A stretch of 64,000 nucleotides of DNA from Sulfurisphaera tokodaii str. 7 (GCF_000011205.1 NC_003106.2:1192001-1256000); one strand, 5' to 3'; shown: positions 54,008 through 63,756, counted from the first letter of the stretch. A program made the numbers and translations. The notes: generated from the letters alone by a model not told the origin.

Positions 54008-55199
54008 AGGTTACAAATATTTATGTGGGTTACCCTCTTGTCCAATCCTAGATAGGTTTAGAAATATAGCAGTAACTGTTTCAAAAATTAAAAGCAGTGA
54101 TAAAATTCAAGGAGCCACACCACCTAGTATTGTAGTTGGAGAACGAAATTATCCTAAAGTATCATTAGTATATAATGTTCCACCATCAGTAATTGGAGAA
54201 GAAGCTAAAGATTATGAAAATCCTGAAATTTGGTGGGGGAAGAAAAGCCTAAGTGATATACTATCTTTAAGAACCTCTATGATTTCTTCTCTGTTATCTG
54301 GGATTAATGTAAATAATCCAGAAGTACTGTATGAAAAGGAAGTTTCGATCACTGCAGTTGCTGAAAAACCCGTATTATCTGAAGTTTATAGTGAGAATAA
54401 AGAAATTATTCCTAAGTTAAAATTCGACGGAATTCTATTACCTAGAGGACCTTCTCTAAAAGCAAAGGATATAAAAATAGATGAGAATCCTAAAGTACCC
54501 AAACCAATTGAAAAACTAATAACAGACGATGTAAAAGCACAACAAGCAATTCTTGAGTTATACAATAACAAACAAAGTGTATACACTATAATTAATGCTC
54601 TTTCATTAGGTCTATTAGGGAAAAGAAAAAACAGAAAAATAGTACCTACAAGATGGGCAATAACAGCTGTAGATACTACTTTAGGCAATTTTATGCTTAA
54701 AGAAATAAAAGGCTTAGATACTATTAGTGAGATCTTTGTTTATTATAATTCGTACCTAGGAAATTATTTCCATATAATTTTATTTCCATCAAAATATAGA
54801 TCTATATGGATAGAAATTTGGCATCCATTATCATTATGGGCTAATGAACTAGTAGTAAGTGATTTATCTGAAGACTATTGGGGAGAATATGACTTTCTTG
54901 ATGGGGGTTATATGGCTGCACGAATGTCAACAATCGAGAAACTTTATGAAATGAGAAAACAAGCTGGAATCATAATTATAAGAGAGATCACAAGTGAATA
55001 TTATGCACCAGTTGGAAACTGGCACATAAGAGAAACTGTAAAAAGAGCATTTAACAACTCTCCAGTGAAATTTGACAAACTGGAAGATGCAATTAAATAC
55101 GTTAATACGAGACTAAGAGCTAAAATTAATTTATTTGAAATAAAAAGTATAAAAAGTCTAATTACACAAAGAACTATTGATGAGTTCTTAAAGAAGTAA
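53970..55199 (+). CDS. nreA: DNA repair protein NreA
   Basis: Archaeal Nre protein, 409 aa, linked in other archaea to repair of mitomycin C damage. The N terminus carries a zinc-type cluster ([18 protein letters not shown]), followed by the conserved block [17 protein letters not shown]. The C terminus is [10 protein letters not shown], a textbook PCNA-interacting (PIP) motif QXXIXXFL. Start is TTG at 53970, within the PHP gene. It overlaps argF tail to tail by 12 bp. Confidence 0.9.
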   Translation: MRKIPAELCVKCKGYKYLCGLPSCPILDRFRNIAVTVSKIKSSDKIQGATPPSIVVGERNYPKVSLVYNVPPSVIGEEAKDYENPEIWWGKKSLSDILSLRTSMISSLLSGINVNNPEVLYEKEVSITAVAEKPVLSEVYSENKEIIPKLKFDGILLPRGPSLKAKDIKIDENPKVPKPIEKLITDDVKAQQAILELYNNKQSVYTIINALSLGLLGKRKNRKIVPTRWAITAVDTTLGNFMLKEIKGLDTISEIFVYYNSYLGNYFHIILFPSKYRSIWIEIWHPLSLWANELVVSDLSEDYWGEYDFLDGGYMAARMSTIEKLYEMRKQAGIIIIREITSEYYAPVGNWHIRETVKRAFNNSPVKFDKLEDAIKYVNTRLRAKINLFEIKSIKSLITQRTIDEFLKK

Positions 55200-56108
55200 T
55201 GAAAGAACACTCATTGCCGTATAAAGCCTGTTTTCAGCTTGATCCCACACCGCACTCTTAGGCCCATCTATAACTTCATTTTCTACCTCTTCTCCTCTAA
55301 CTGCTGGCAGACAGTGCATAAATATCGCATCTTTACTCGCATATCTCATTAAATCAACACTTACTCTATAATTTCTCAATAGCTCTTTCTTTTTTTCAGC
55401 TATACTTTCTTGACCCATACTAACCCAAACATCAGTATATACAACCTTTGAACCTCTCACAGCTTCATAAGGATCCTCATAAAATTCAATTATCGCACCG
55501 CTTTTTTCAGCTTCTTCTTCTATCCTTTTCATAATGTCATCTCTGGGCTTAAATTCTTTGGGAGAAGCTATCTTAATTTCTAAACCCATTTTAGCTACAA
55601 AAGCCATTAAGCTCACTAGCACATTATCTCCCCCATCTCCTACAAAAGTGAGTGAAGTATATTCTCCAAACTTTTCTTTTATTGTCATAAAATCTGCTAA
55701 TGCTTGTAAAGGGTGAGAAAGGTCACTTAAAAGATTTATAGTAGGTTTGTTAGAGTATTTAGCTAACAACTCTAGTGTTTCGTGTTTTAAAACTCTTGCT
55801 GCTATTCCATCTACAAACCTCCCTAAAACTCTTGCTGTATCCTCTACTGGTTCTCCTCTACTTAACTGAATGTCTGATTTGTTTAATACAATAGGATTGC
55901 CACCTAATAACCTAATTGCTGTCTCAAAACTTACTCTTGTCCTAGTACTGGGTTTCTCAAATAACATTGCTACGGTTTTTCCATCTAATGATCTTGGGAC
56001 TGATCTCAACATATGGAAATTCTTCATTTGGAAAGAAACTTCCATCATTTTTTCAATTTCCTGTTTAGAAAAATCCAGTAGGCATAACAAGCTTTTTCCT
56101 TTTAACAT
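55188..56108 (-). CDS. argF: Ornithine carbamoyltransferase
   Basis: Makes citrulline from ornithine and carbamoyl phosphate. The carbamoyl-phosphate loop is [15 protein letters not shown] near residue 52, followed by [18 protein letters not shown] near 132, and the HCLPA motif is [13 protein letters not shown] near 265, diagnostic for OTC. Length 306 aa is normal. Leaderless promoter: TTTTTAAATTAG (minus strand) at about 56127-56138. Confidence 0.95.
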   Translation of the reverse strand: MLKGKSLLCLLDFSKQEIEKMMEVSFQMKNFHMLRSVPRSLDGKTVAMLFEKPSTRTRVSFETAIRLLGGNPIVLNKSDIQLSRGEPVEDTARVLGRFVDGIAARVLKHETLELLAKYSNKPTINLLSDLSHPLQALADFMTIKEKFGEYTSLTFVGDGGDNVLVSLMAFVAKMGLEIKIASPKEFKPRDDIMKRIEEEAEKSGAIIEFYEDPYEAVRGSKVVYTDVWVSMGQESIAEKKKELLRNYRVSVDLMRYASKDAIFMHCLPAVRGEEVENEVIDGPKSAVWDQAENRLYTAMSVLSLLL

Positions 56109-56139
56109 ATTTTAAATTTTAGACCACTAATTTAAAAAT
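56109..56139. promoter_or_regulatory. Overlapping divergent promoters of argF and the HTH gene
   Basis: Only 31 bp separate the argF ATG (56108) from the GTG of the next gene (56140). ATTTTAAATTT (56109-56119) fits the TATA box of the rightward gene, and TTTTTAAATTAG (minus strand, 56127-56138) that of argF. Each box lies just inside the other gene's predicted transcript start, so both promoters cannot be fully occupied at once. Confidence 0.55.
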
Positions 56140-56760
56140 GTGGAAGAACTATTAACATTAACTAAAGTTACTTTACCAAAGAAAGGAAATAAACCAAACT
56201 TTGATGAGGCTCATGTGTTATTAGCCCTAAGCATAATAGAAAAAGAACAGCCTATAGGTAGACATTTATTGATGAAAAAGTTAGGACTGACAGAGGCTTC
56301 AACAAGGACTATGATAAAGCGATTAAAAGAACTAGGATTAATTACCATAGATAAAGTGGCCGGAATATTAATAACAGATTTAGGAAAGAAAATCTTGAGC
56401 AATATTAGAAGTAAAGTTACAATATCAAATGAGATTGAACTTACTAGTATCAATTGGAAAAGTGAATTAATTAAAATAAAAAATGGGAGAATTATACTAG
56501 AAAAAATGGGACTATTAAATTTAAGAGACTTAATCATTAAACAAGGTGCTACTAGAACTTTAATAGCAGTTATCAATGAAGAGGGAAGAATAGAATTACC
56601 ACCTAAAACCTTTGATGAAAGTGAAGAAATAAAAAAGTTAAAGGAAGAATTGCAAAGTAAAGTTAATAAGTTGGAAATAAATGATCTTATTATCGTATTT
56701 GAACCAGTTAATCAACACTTAGCTTATAAAATCGCTCTTGCAATTTTAACTAGTGCTTAA
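56140..56760 (+). CDS. Winged-helix transcriptional regulator with unknown C-terminal domain
   Basis: A 206-aa protein starting at a GTG. Residues 20-95 form a winged helix ([20 protein letters not shown], then [19 protein letters not shown]). Residues 110-206 form an alpha/beta domain ([20 protein letters not shown]) that may sense a ligand; it resembles archaeal HTH proteins of the DUF4443 group, although I am not certain. It is divergent from argF, so autoregulation or arginine control is possible. Coupled to the next gene by 8-nt overlap. Confidence 0.7.
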   Translation: MEELLTLTKVTLPKKGNKPNFDEAHVLLALSIIEKEQPIGRHLLMKKLGLTEASTRTMIKRLKELGLITIDKVAGILITDLGKKILSNIRSKVTISNEIELTSINWKSELIKIKNGRIILEKMGLLNLRDLIIKQGATRTLIAVINEEGRIELPPKTFDESEEIKKLKEELQSKVNKLEINDLIIVFEPVNQHLAYKIALAILTSA

Positions 56761-57853
56761 AAAAATAGGATTTTTAGTTAACCCAATAGCTGGAAGTGGT
56801 GGAAGAATAGGACATAAAGGCAGTGACGATTTATATATTGAAAACCTTGAAACCCCACTAAAAATAAAGAGGTTTCTTTCATTAGCACCTAAAAAAGGAG
56901 TCGAATATATAGTAGCAGAAAATAAAATGGGTGAAATTTATTTTAATAATGATTTTAAATTTACTGTTATAGAAACATTAAATAAAGAAAAAACAACCAG
57001 AGAAGATACAATATATGTAACTAATCGATTTCTTGAGCTAAAATGCGATATAATAGTTTTTGCTGGGGGTGATGGTACGGCCAGAGATATCTATTCCGTT
57101 GTAGATCAAAAGATACCGATTTTAGGAATCCCTAGTGGTGTAAAAATGCACAGCGGTGTATTTGCCAATACTCCCGAAGCTGCGGCAATAATTTTAACTA
57201 AATACGTAAATGGTGAAGCAACGCTAACAGACGCTGAAATATTAGATGTAGATGAAGAAGAATACAGAAAAGGTAGATATGAGGTAAAATTATATGGAAT
57301 AGCTAAAACAGTAACGTTTGGAAATTATCTAACTCCTAGCAAGGAAGAAATAATAAGCAATGAAGAAGAGTTAGAGGCTATTGCAGAATATGTTATTAAT
57401 AATCTAATTAGAGACAACGAATATTATATATTTGGAAGCGGAAGTACTGTAAAATATATCCTTAAAAAATTAGGATATAAAACTAATTTTTTAGCTATTG
57501 ATGTTACATATGGAAAAAAACTCGTAAAAACTTCTGTTAATTATTATGATTTATTGAATTTGACTGGGGAGTTAAATTTAATCTTAACACCAATAGGTAA
57601 ACAAGGATTTTTGATAGGAAGGGGAAATCAAGAGATTGGACCAGAAGTGCTTCAAAAAATTAGGAGAGATAAGATAATAATAGTATCTACGAGGTCAAAG
57701 TTAAACACAATAGAATGTTTGAGAATAGATACCGGAAATCCGTTATTAGATAGGAAATTTCAAGGTATTTATAAAGTTATAGTAGGATATGAAGAATTTG
57801 TCGCGATTAAAACTTGTGATAATACCAGTGTAGTAGATAATGATATTACCTAA
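56753..57853 (+). CDS. ATP-NAD kinase-like protein (AcoX type)
   Basis: A 366-aa protein with the diacylglycerol/NAD-kinase fold. The N-terminal block is [20 protein letters not shown], the nucleotide motif [20 protein letters not shown] near residue 103, and [19 protein letters not shown] near 125. It differs from standard NAD kinase in length and in its C-terminal half. Members are often called AcoX-like; the substrate is unproven. Start GTG at 56753 inside the regulator gene; it overlaps the region upstream of whiP. Confidence 0.8.
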   Translation: MLKKIGFLVNPIAGSGGRIGHKGSDDLYIENLETPLKIKRFLSLAPKKGVEYIVAENKMGEIYFNNDFKFTVIETLNKEKTTREDTIYVTNRFLELKCDIIVFAGGDGTARDIYSVVDQKIPILGIPSGVKMHSGVFANTPEAAAIILTKYVNGEATLTDAEILDVDEEEYRKGRYEVKLYGIAKTVTFGNYLTPSKEEIISNEEELEAIAEYVINNLIRDNEYYIFGSGSTVKYILKKLGYKTNFLAIDVTYGKKLVKTSVNYYDLLNLTGELNLILTPIGKQGFLIGRGNQEIGPEVLQKIRRDKIIIVSTRSKLNTIECLRIDTGNPLLDRKFQGIYKVIVGYEEFVAIKTCDNTSVVDNDIT

Positions 57854-57902
57854 GACATTACTAACCAACCATGTTATATTCTTGTTCTTCATATATAATC
57901 TG

Positions 57903-58619
57903 ATGAAAAGAGAGGATGCTGACATAAATATTGAGCTTAACGAAAAACAGCTTAAAACTGGTCCTCGTTCTAAATTGATGGAGGCTGTTCTCATACTTCT
58001 ATTAGCCAGACCATTAAGAACTTCTGAAATAGCGGTAAACCTAGGCTTAGAAACAAAATATGTAAGTAGTTATCTTAGTTACTGGAGAAAAAAAGGCTTA
58101 GTATACCAAGAAGCAGGTAGATGGCATCTCTCATCGCAAGGTGAGGATTTAGCTAAAGAAATTATTGAGGAAAGAAATAACTCTAAGTTTATAGAATATT
58201 TAGCGTTTGCAAAGCAAATACTAAATGAAAATGTTAAGCAGACAATGAACAACAAAAAAGAGACAAAAGAAAACAAAGAAGAAAAAGAATTTTTGTCGTT
58301 TATTGACGACTTAACAAGTACCAGAAACAAAAAACAACAAAAAGGTAATTTAACGGATTGTATATCAGATATACTAGAAAAAATAGATGAAGAGGAGAAG
58401 GAATTGTTAATCTTTCTATTAAATAAATATAAGCAGTGGGGTTCTACTTATGTATATCTCGATCAAATTCAAGAAGAATTTAATGCGGATACAGGATGGC
58501 TATTTAAAGTTTTAAGAAAATTACAGACTAAAAGAATTTTATATTTATATCATGATCCTAAACTTGGATTAAGAATAGGTTTTACACAACAACTTAAGGA
58601 TAGGATAAATAACTGTTAA
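57903..58619 (+). CDS. whiP: Two-winged-helix protein, probable replication initiator WhiP
   Basis: From the ATG at 57903 ([16 protein letters not shown]) the product has 238 aa with two winged helices: residues about 22-80 ([20 protein letters not shown]) and about 165-235 ([20 protein letters not shown]), joined by a charged linker rich in Lys, Glu and Asn. This architecture, and the gene order with thermosome, argF, ubiD and cdv genes, fits WhiP, the Cdt1-like initiator of Sulfolobus oriC3. The frame is open back to 57840, but there it would overlap the previous gene. TTATATTC (57872-57879) may be its TATA box. Confidence 0.65.
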   Translation: MKREDADINIELNEKQLKTGPRSKLMEAVLILLLARPLRTSEIAVNLGLETKYVSSYLSYWRKKGLVYQEAGRWHLSSQGEDLAKEIIEERNNSKFIEYLAFAKQILNENVKQTMNNKKETKENKEEKEFLSFIDDLTSTRNKKQQKGNLTDCISDILEKIDEEEKELLIFLLNKYKQWGSTYVYLDQIQEEFNADTGWLFKVLRKLQTKRILYLYHDPKLGLRIGFTQQLKDRINNC

Positions 58620-58772
58620 AATATCTACTACTACTTTTAATTCATTTTCACGTTTCATGTATGTCTTTCATTATTTGCATTATACAAACTCCATATAAAT
58701 ATACATGAAAAGCATTTTAAGAGAAGTAGTAGTAGTAATATATATTAGTATTTTGTATTAAGTTTAAACTAG
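58620..58772. other. Candidate oriC3-type replication origin with large inverted repeat
   Basis: This 153-bp AT-rich stretch follows whiP. Outer arms CTACTACTACTT (58625-58636) and AAGTAGTAGTAG (58724-58735) and inner arms TTTCATGTAT (58653-58662) and ATACATGAAA (58701-58710) share almost the same centre (about 58681), forming one nested dyad of 111 bp. CATATAAATA and AATATATATT offer easily melted DNA. In Sulfolobus, oriC3 lies beside whiP. The stretch also holds the promoter of the gene at 58779. Confidence 0.55.
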
Positions 58773-58778
58773 GTGTTA

Positions 58779-59111
58779 ATGTTGTCTGAATCTACTAAAT
58801 CATCTAGGATATCAGAGGACGAGATGAATAAAGTTTTAGCTAAAGCTGAAAAAGAGGCTGAGAAAAAAGATCATAAAAAACAATGGATTGAGAGAATGAT
58901 TAAAAGTGCTAAGACCTATTATAAATTATGCCCTTATTATGATAAGAAATCCTCTAAATGCTTTTTGACTTTAGGAGACAAATGTACAAGAGAAGGAAGA
59001 TATGAGAATTGTCCAATTTTTATCGGTTACTTAGACCAAAAGTATAATGAAATAATTCAAAAGAAAAAGATGCTTCCGATGGACTTTTTAGATTTAGCAC
59101 AGATGATTTAA
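58779..59111 (+). CDS. Small Cys-containing charged protein
   Basis: About 110 aa, highly charged in the first 45 residues (AKAEKEAEKKDHKKQ), then a cysteine core KLCPYYDKKSSKCFLTLGDK with CTREGRYENCPIF, giving four cysteines in a possible zinc or iron-sulfur site. It resembles the Cys-rich protein at 63138-63518 (CPFY... CPF pattern). AGGTG overlaps the GTG at 58773; the start may be ATG 58779 or TTG 58782. In other Sulfolobus genomes a small conserved gene flanks oriC3 here. Function unknown. Confidence 0.6.
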   Translation: MLSESTKSSRISEDEMNKVLAKAEKEAEKKDHKKQWIERMIKSAKTYYKLCPYYDKKSSKCFLTLGDKCTREGRYENCPIFIGYLDQKYNEIIQKKKMLPMDFLDLAQMI

Positions 59112-59124
59112 TGGGATCACACAA

Positions 59125-59925
59125 GTGCCAAGAAGGAAGAAATCTGAGGAGCCCCAGCAGCAAGAACAAGAGAAAAAAACTAAGAAAAAGTCTACTAAGG
59201 ATAAGTATATTGATCCAAATGCAATAATAGATGAATATTTAGAGGAAGTTGTTAATGCTTTAGGTTTAGCTTATTTAAATCTTGATAAGGATGAATATAA
59301 GGAGCTTATAAAAGAACCATTTGCTGCAGCTGTGGGAGAAGTTAAGACTAAACCTAAAGCTAGAACAATTATAAACAGATTACAAGCAAATAAAGACTCT
59401 TTGATGGAATTTTTGGCCTTAAAATTACTTAGAATAAAAAATCTTGATAAAATGACGAATGAGCAATTAGAGTTCGTTGTCTATAATATAAAGAACACTG
59501 TAAAGGAGCTTGGTCCACAGTTATATGAAGAATTATCTAAAAGAAATAGACAAGATCTCATAGATTTTCTACGTACGACTTGGAATTTATATGGTATAAA
59601 CTCACCCGTTGAGTGTCCTAGATGTAAGTTTAATGCTATTATGCCTGACTTATCATGTTATATTTGTAAGTATGTTATTTCAATGAAACAATTAAAGGAG
59701 AAAATTCATGTAATCGATTTACTAATAGATTATAGTAAAAGTGACCCTGAGGGGTTTAAAGAAATTATCACAGCGGGGTATTTCTATTATAGTTGGAATG
59801 GCATTTCACCCCCCAGTAAAATGCCTAAGAATGAGTTGTTAGTTTTTGAAATTATTCTTAATAGAGAGGAGAAAGAGAAGTTAAAAGCTTATTACAGCGC
59901 TGGCAATATTCCCCAGAATCAATAA
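59125..59925 (+). CDS. Hypothetical protein with zinc ribbon, 266 aa
   Basis: Starts at GTG 59125. Residues 1-28 are low-complexity, rich in Lys, Gln and Glu (KKSEEPQQQEQEKKTKKKS). The middle is helical, and VECPRCKFNAIMPDLSCYIC near residue 160 is a four-cysteine zinc ribbon. The lysine-rich start and zinc ribbon suggest nucleic-acid contact. The 3' end overlaps the convergent gene by 68 bp. Adjacent to the origin candidate, but no function is recognised. Confidence 0.6.
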   Translation: MPRRKKSEEPQQQEQEKKTKKKSTKDKYIDPNAIIDEYLEEVVNALGLAYLNLDKDEYKELIKEPFAAAVGEVKTKPKARTIINRLQANKDSLMEFLALKLLRIKNLDKMTNEQLEFVVYNIKNTVKELGPQLYEELSKRNRQDLIDFLRTTWNLYGINSPVECPRCKFNAIMPDLSCYICKYVISMKQLKEKIHVIDLLIDYSKSDPEGFKEIITAGYFYYSWNGISPPSKMPKNELLVFEIILNREEKEKLKAYYSAGNIPQNQ

Positions 59926-60571
59926 ATGCATTGCACTTCTTACAAGTTTTCTTTTTAAATAACTGTATAGAAGTATGAAAAGTATGGAATAACTCAAAGT
60001 TTTCTTTTAAGTATGAGAGAGTCCACCTATAAATTTTGTCAAACATTGCATCCTTCCATTTAAGCTTTAACTCTGCGAATCCTTTCAACTCTAAGACTGA
60101 AGTTGAGTATAATGGAACAAAGAATATGTTATTATTAAACACTACAAGGGATTTTGCAAATGATAAATAATTAGAATCATTTGAAGAAATCGTATAAATT
60201 AAGTATGTTAGGAGAAAATCTGAAGTGAATGGTAGTATTTTTATCTTATGTGAAAGTTTCTCTCCTTCTATAATCATTTTCCATATAATATCGTTAATGT
60301 AATTACTATCTGCATTTATAAGAATTTCTTCTACTTGTAATTTACATTTGTAACATGCTTTACTTATTATAAAATTCAATATCGTAGATAAAGGCCTAAA
60401 TTGCTCGTCTAAAATAATTGCTACTTTATCATTAAACGAAAATTGTTTTGAGTCATAAATTTCTCTTTTTACTCTTTTTATAATTTCATCTCGCGCACAA
60501 TGTTCACAAAGTTTTCTTCCACCAATTACTGTTATTGCTTGCCTTTTGTTGCATCGTTGACAAATTTCCAT
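59858..60571 (-). CDS. Degenerate TtuA/Ncs6-like tRNA-thiolase homologue
   Basis: A 237-aa protein with the zinc-finger frame of the TtuA/Ncs6 (Ctu1) tRNA 2-thiolation enzymes: N-terminal CQRCNKRQAITVIGGRKLCE with HC following, and C-terminal CKKCNAFIDSGEYCQRCNKLL. Where these enzymes have the ATP loop SGGXDS, this protein reads KVAIILDEQFRPLSTILNF, so the loop is gone. The cysteine after it (ACYKC) is in an unusual place, and the protein is shorter than normal (about 300-320 aa). It probably does not bind ATP in the standard way; it might bind tRNA or assist an active paralogue. Family call is by motif order. Confidence 0.5.
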   Translation of the reverse strand: MEICQRCNKRQAITVIGGRKLCEHCARDEIIKRVKREIYDSKQFSFNDKVAIILDEQFRPLSTILNFIISKACYKCKLQVEEILINADSNYINDIIWKMIIEGEKLSHKIKILPFTSDFLLTYLIYTISSNDSNYLSFAKSLVVFNNNIFFVPLYSTSVLELKGFAELKLKWKDAMFDKIYRWTLSYLKENFELFHTFHTSIQLFKKKTCKKCNAFIDSGEYCQRCNKLLTSLSPLY

Positions 60572-60682
60572 TTATAATTCTTAAGTTATTATTCTCCTCC
60601 TCTTAAATTGATCACATGAAAATATAACAGAAAAATTTATATATAAGCGATTCTAATGCAAAACCAGATACGGTGTTTGAAT

Positions 60683-62362
60683 ATGGCAAACGCCCCAGTC
60701 TTATTACTAAAAGAAGGCACTCAAAGATCTTCAGGAAGGGATGCTTTAAAGAATAACATTTTAGCAGCAGTTACTTTAGCTGAAATGTTAAAAAGTAGTT
60801 TAGGACCAAGAGGATTAGATAAAATGCTTATTGATAGCTTCGGAGATGTCACTATAACCAATGACGGTGCTACTATAGTAAAGGAAATGGAAATTCAGCA
60901 TCCAGCAGCAAAGCTTTTAGTCGAGGCAGCAAAAGCTCAAGACGCCGAAGTAGGTGATGGTACAACTTCAGCAGTTGTTCTTGCAGGGCTGTTATTAGAT
61001 AAGGCGGATGATTTATTAGACCAAAACATTCATCCAACAATAATTATTGAAGGGTATAAGAAAGCTCTAAATAAATCCTTAGAAATTATTGATCAACTAG
61101 CTACTAAAATTGATGTATCTAACTTAAATTCACTTGCTACGAGAGATCAGTTAAAGAAGATAGTATATACAACAATGTCTAGTAAATTCATAGCTGGCGG
61201 AGAAGAGATGGATAAAATTATGAATATGGTAATTGATGCTGTCTCAATAGTTGCTGAACCCTTACCAGAAGGAGGATATAATGTACCATTGGATCTAATA
61301 AAGATTGATAAGAAAAAAGGAGGAAGCATCGAAGATAGTATGTTAGTTCATGGCCTAGTTTTAGATAAAGAAGTAGTTCATCCTGGAATGCCAAGAAGAG
61401 TTGAAAAAGCAAAAATTGCTGTATTAGATGCTGCATTAGAAGTAGAAAAACCAGAAATTTCAGCTAAAATCAGTATAACTAGCCCAGAACAGATTAAAGC
61501 TTTCCTTGATGAGGAAGCAAAGTATCTAAAAGATATGGTTGATAAATTAGCTTCAATTGGCGCTAATGTTGTAATCTGCCAGAAAGGTATTGATGATGTT
61601 GCACAACACTTCTTAGCAAAGAAAGGAATCTTAGCAGTTAGAAGAGTAAAGAGAAGTGATATTGAGAAGTTAGAGAAAGCACTTGGTGCTAGAATCATAA
61701 GTAGTATCAAGGATGCTACCCCAGAAGATTTAGGTTATGCTGAACTAGTAGAAGAAAGAAGAGTTGGTAATGACAAAATGGTATTCATTGAAGGTGCAAA
61801 GAATCCAAAGGCTGTAAACATATTATTAAGGGGTTCAAATGACATGGCATTAGATGAGGCTGAAAGAAGTATTAATGATGCATTACACTCATTAAGGAAT
61901 GTATTAATGAAGCCAATGATTGTTGCTGGTGGTGGTGCTGTAGAGACTGAGTTAGCATTAAGATTGAGAGAATACGCAAGATCTGTGGGTGGCAAAGAAC
62001 AATTAGCAATTGAAAAGTTTGCTGAGGCATTAGAAGAAATACCAATGATATTAGCTGAAACTGCTGGTATGGAGCCAATTCAGACATTAATGGATCTAAG
62101 AGCAAAGCATGCTAAAGGATTAATTAATGCTGGAGTTGATGTTATGAACGGAAAAATTGCTGATGATATGTTAGCTCTTAATGTATTAGAGCCAGTAAGA
62201 GTTAAAGCTCAAGTATTAAAGAGTGCTGTAGAAGCTGCTACCGCAATATTGAAGATTGATGATCTAATAGCAGCTGCTCCATTAAAGAGTGGAGAGAAGA
62301 AAGGAGAGAAGAAAGAAGGAGGAGAAGAAGAGAAATCATCAACTCCTTCTTCACTAGAATAA
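60683..62362 (+). CDS. thsB: Thermosome subunit beta (group II chaperonin)
   Basis: ATP-driven chaperonin subunit, 559 aa from the ATG at 60683 ([20 protein letters not shown]). Family blocks: [53 protein letters not shown] (nucleotide site) and [15 protein letters not shown]. The start and the Gly/Glu/Lys-rich tail match Sulfolobus beta subunits rather than alpha. The ribosome site GGTG (60672-60675) supports this start over the ATG at 60656. TTTATATATA (60636-60645) is a strong TATA box. Confidence 0.96.
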   Translation: MANAPVLLLKEGTQRSSGRDALKNNILAAVTLAEMLKSSLGPRGLDKMLIDSFGDVTITNDGATIVKEMEIQHPAAKLLVEAAKAQDAEVGDGTTSAVVLAGLLLDKADDLLDQNIHPTIIIEGYKKALNKSLEIIDQLATKIDVSNLNSLATRDQLKKIVYTTMSSKFIAGGEEMDKIMNMVIDAVSIVAEPLPEGGYNVPLDLIKIDKKKGGSIEDSMLVHGLVLDKEVVHPGMPRRVEKAKIAVLDAALEVEKPEISAKISITSPEQIKAFLDEEAKYLKDMVDKLASIGANVVICQKGIDDVAQHFLAKKGILAVRRVKRSDIEKLEKALGARIISSIKDATPEDLGYAELVEERRVGNDKMVFIEGAKNPKAVNILLRGSNDMALDEAERSINDALHSLRNVLMKPMIVAGGGAVETELALRLREYARSVGGKEQLAIEKFAEALEEIPMILAETAGMEPIQTLMDLRAKHAKGLINAGVDVMNGKIADDMLALNVLEPVRVKAQVLKSAVEAATAILKIDDLIAAAPLKSGEKKGEKKEGGEEEKSSTPSSLE

Positions 62363-62371
62363 ACTAATTTT

Positions 62372-62716
62372 TTATTTATACATCATTAGTTGATTTGTTT
62401 CTTCTGAATTATATCCTTCAAGCTCATCAAGAATTTTTTTAACTGCATCTTTGATTTTTTGGCTTGAATAATTATCATAAACTGTATTAAGTAATTTTTT
62501 AGTTAGATCTATTCCAATTATAAAAATTAAATTTGTAAAATCTGGACTTAATAAAAAATCTGCTAATTTTTCTGGGTCTCCCCCATATGATGAAAAACCA
62601 TACTTTGATTCTGCTTTTGCTAATAATTTTTGAGCCTCATCTAAGCGTTTCATGTCTAAACTGACGGGCGTTAATACTTTACTCACAATATGTCTTAGAA
62701 AGTCAGGTTCGCCCAA
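62372..62716 (-). CDS. Hypothetical helical protein, 114 aa
   Basis: Starts at a TTG (62716), product MGEPDFLRHIVSKVLTPVSL. Mostly alpha-helical, acidic, with no cysteine and no motif I recognise. It lies alone on the minus strand, convergent with thsB (9 bp between the stops). The conserved-looking length and good codon use support a real gene. Confidence 0.55.
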   Translation of the reverse strand: MGEPDFLRHIVSKVLTPVSLDMKRLDEAQKLLAKAESKYGFSSYGGDPEKLADFLLSPDFTNLIFIIGIDLTKKLLNTVYDNYSSQKIKDAVKKILDELEGYNSEETNQLMMYK

Positions 62717-62840
62717 TTAATTCGCCTAAGATATAATTAATATAGTAGGCATATAAAAGCTGTAATTTTAAGTTTCACATTTCATCAACACTTATAAGTA
62801 TTAAAAATTCTAAATATGATTAGGTATTGAGGGTTTAGTA

Positions 62841-63146
62841 ATGGCTTCGGCAAAGAAGAAGAAAAGAACAAGTGAAAAAGAAGAGGAGACTTCTAATAAG
62901 ATTGAGAGTAAACTCCGTGTGTTATATTCCGATAAAGAAGTAGTTGTTATGACTGCTCCTAACGAAGAAGAGTTAAAACAAATATTATTAGATTTGCTGA
63001 GTGAGAAGCCCATGAATTTAAAGGAGCTTCATTCTTATCTCTCTGGAATAGCTAGTGAAGATAAGATAAGGAAAGCATTATCAGACTTAGCAGAAAAAAA
63101 TATGGTAACAATGCTAGAAGATGGAAGATATGCAAAGTTAGGCTAA
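62841..63146 (+). CDS. Small winged-helix protein
   Basis: A 101-aa protein with a basic start (KKKKRTSEKEEETSNKIESK) and a C-terminal winged helix (KPMNLKELHSYLSGIASEDK, then IRKALSDLAEKNMVTML). Likely a DNA-binding protein or small transcription factor. TTGAGGGTTT upstream of the ATG is a weak ribosome site. Convergent with the Cys-rich gene, 9-bp overlap. Target unknown. Confidence 0.6.
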   Translation: MASAKKKKRTSEKEEETSNKIESKLRVLYSDKEVVVMTAPNEEELKQILLDLLSEKPMNLKELHSYLSGIASEDKIRKALSDLAEKNMVTMLEDGRYAKLG

Positions 63147-63518
63147 GTTTTTAAATGGACAATTTCTCCATTGTGTTGAACATAAACTAGCTTGTGATTC
63201 GGTTAATATTCTTCTTAGTACTTTACAATATGCAACTAATCCTTTTTCAGTTTTTATTATTTGAAAATAACTACATTCGCTATCCATTACTTTCTCTAAA
63301 ATATTTATTTTAGGATAGAAATTTACTTCCTCTTCAGCATTTTCATCAGATGTAAATATTTCTAACCCTTCTCTTTTTTCTTCAGCTACAAAGAATCTAC
63401 AACTTTTATAATCTTTTAAACATCTATTAGGGCTTGTTACTGTGTCAGAAGGATTTTCTAACATCGGGGAAGTACAGAAGCCTCCTTTATAAAAGGGACA
63501 TACACTATGTTTCTGCAA
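63138..63518 (-). CDS. Cys-rich protein, 126 aa
   Basis: Contains eight cysteines in pairs separated by 6-7 residues (CPFYKGGFC, CLKDYKSC, ECSYFQ, AYCKVL, CSTQWRNCPF). The pattern CPFY...C, C..C suggests one or two iron-sulfur or zinc sites. The start overlaps the preceding gene by 14 nt, so the two are co-translated. It resembles in style the protein at 58779-59111. I do not know the function. Confidence 0.6.
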   Translation of the reverse strand: MQKHSVCPFYKGGFCTSPMLENPSDTVTSPNRCLKDYKSCRFFVAEEKREGLEIFTSDENAEEEVNFYPKINILEKVMDSECSYFQIIKTEKGLVAYCKVLRRILTESQASLCSTQWRNCPFKNLA

Positions 63519-63702
63519 TTTCTCTCACTATTATGTGAACACCTAATAAATCGTCATCTCCCGTTTCTGTTGGTAATGTAATTTTATTTATAATAATTTC
63601 ATCAACTCCATTTATCTTCTCTATAATTTCGGATACTCTATTTTCATCTACCTTTCTTTCTCCTCTTAAATCTTCTACTATTAATACCTCGGCTCTTTTC
63701 AT
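63505..63702 (-). CDS. Small acidic protein, 65 aa
   Basis: Reads MKRAEVLIVEDLRGERKVDE and has a compact alpha/beta pattern with TLPTETGDDDLLGVHIIVRE near the end. It is the first gene of a two-gene operon, divergent from argS with 54 bp between the starts. No recognised motif. Confidence 0.5.
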   Translation of the reverse strand: MKRAEVLIVEDLRGERKVDENRVSEIIEKINGVDEIIINKITLPTETGDDDLLGVHIIVREIAET

Positions 63703-63756
63703 GTTTTATGACTTAAGAGAGGAAAAAGATATAAAGATAGTGGCTTATGCTCTGTT

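Noticed and set aside
60656-60682. Upstream ATG for the thermosome gene
   Set aside because: The extra residues MQNQIRCLN are not part of the family, and GGTG sits correctly for the ATG at 60683.
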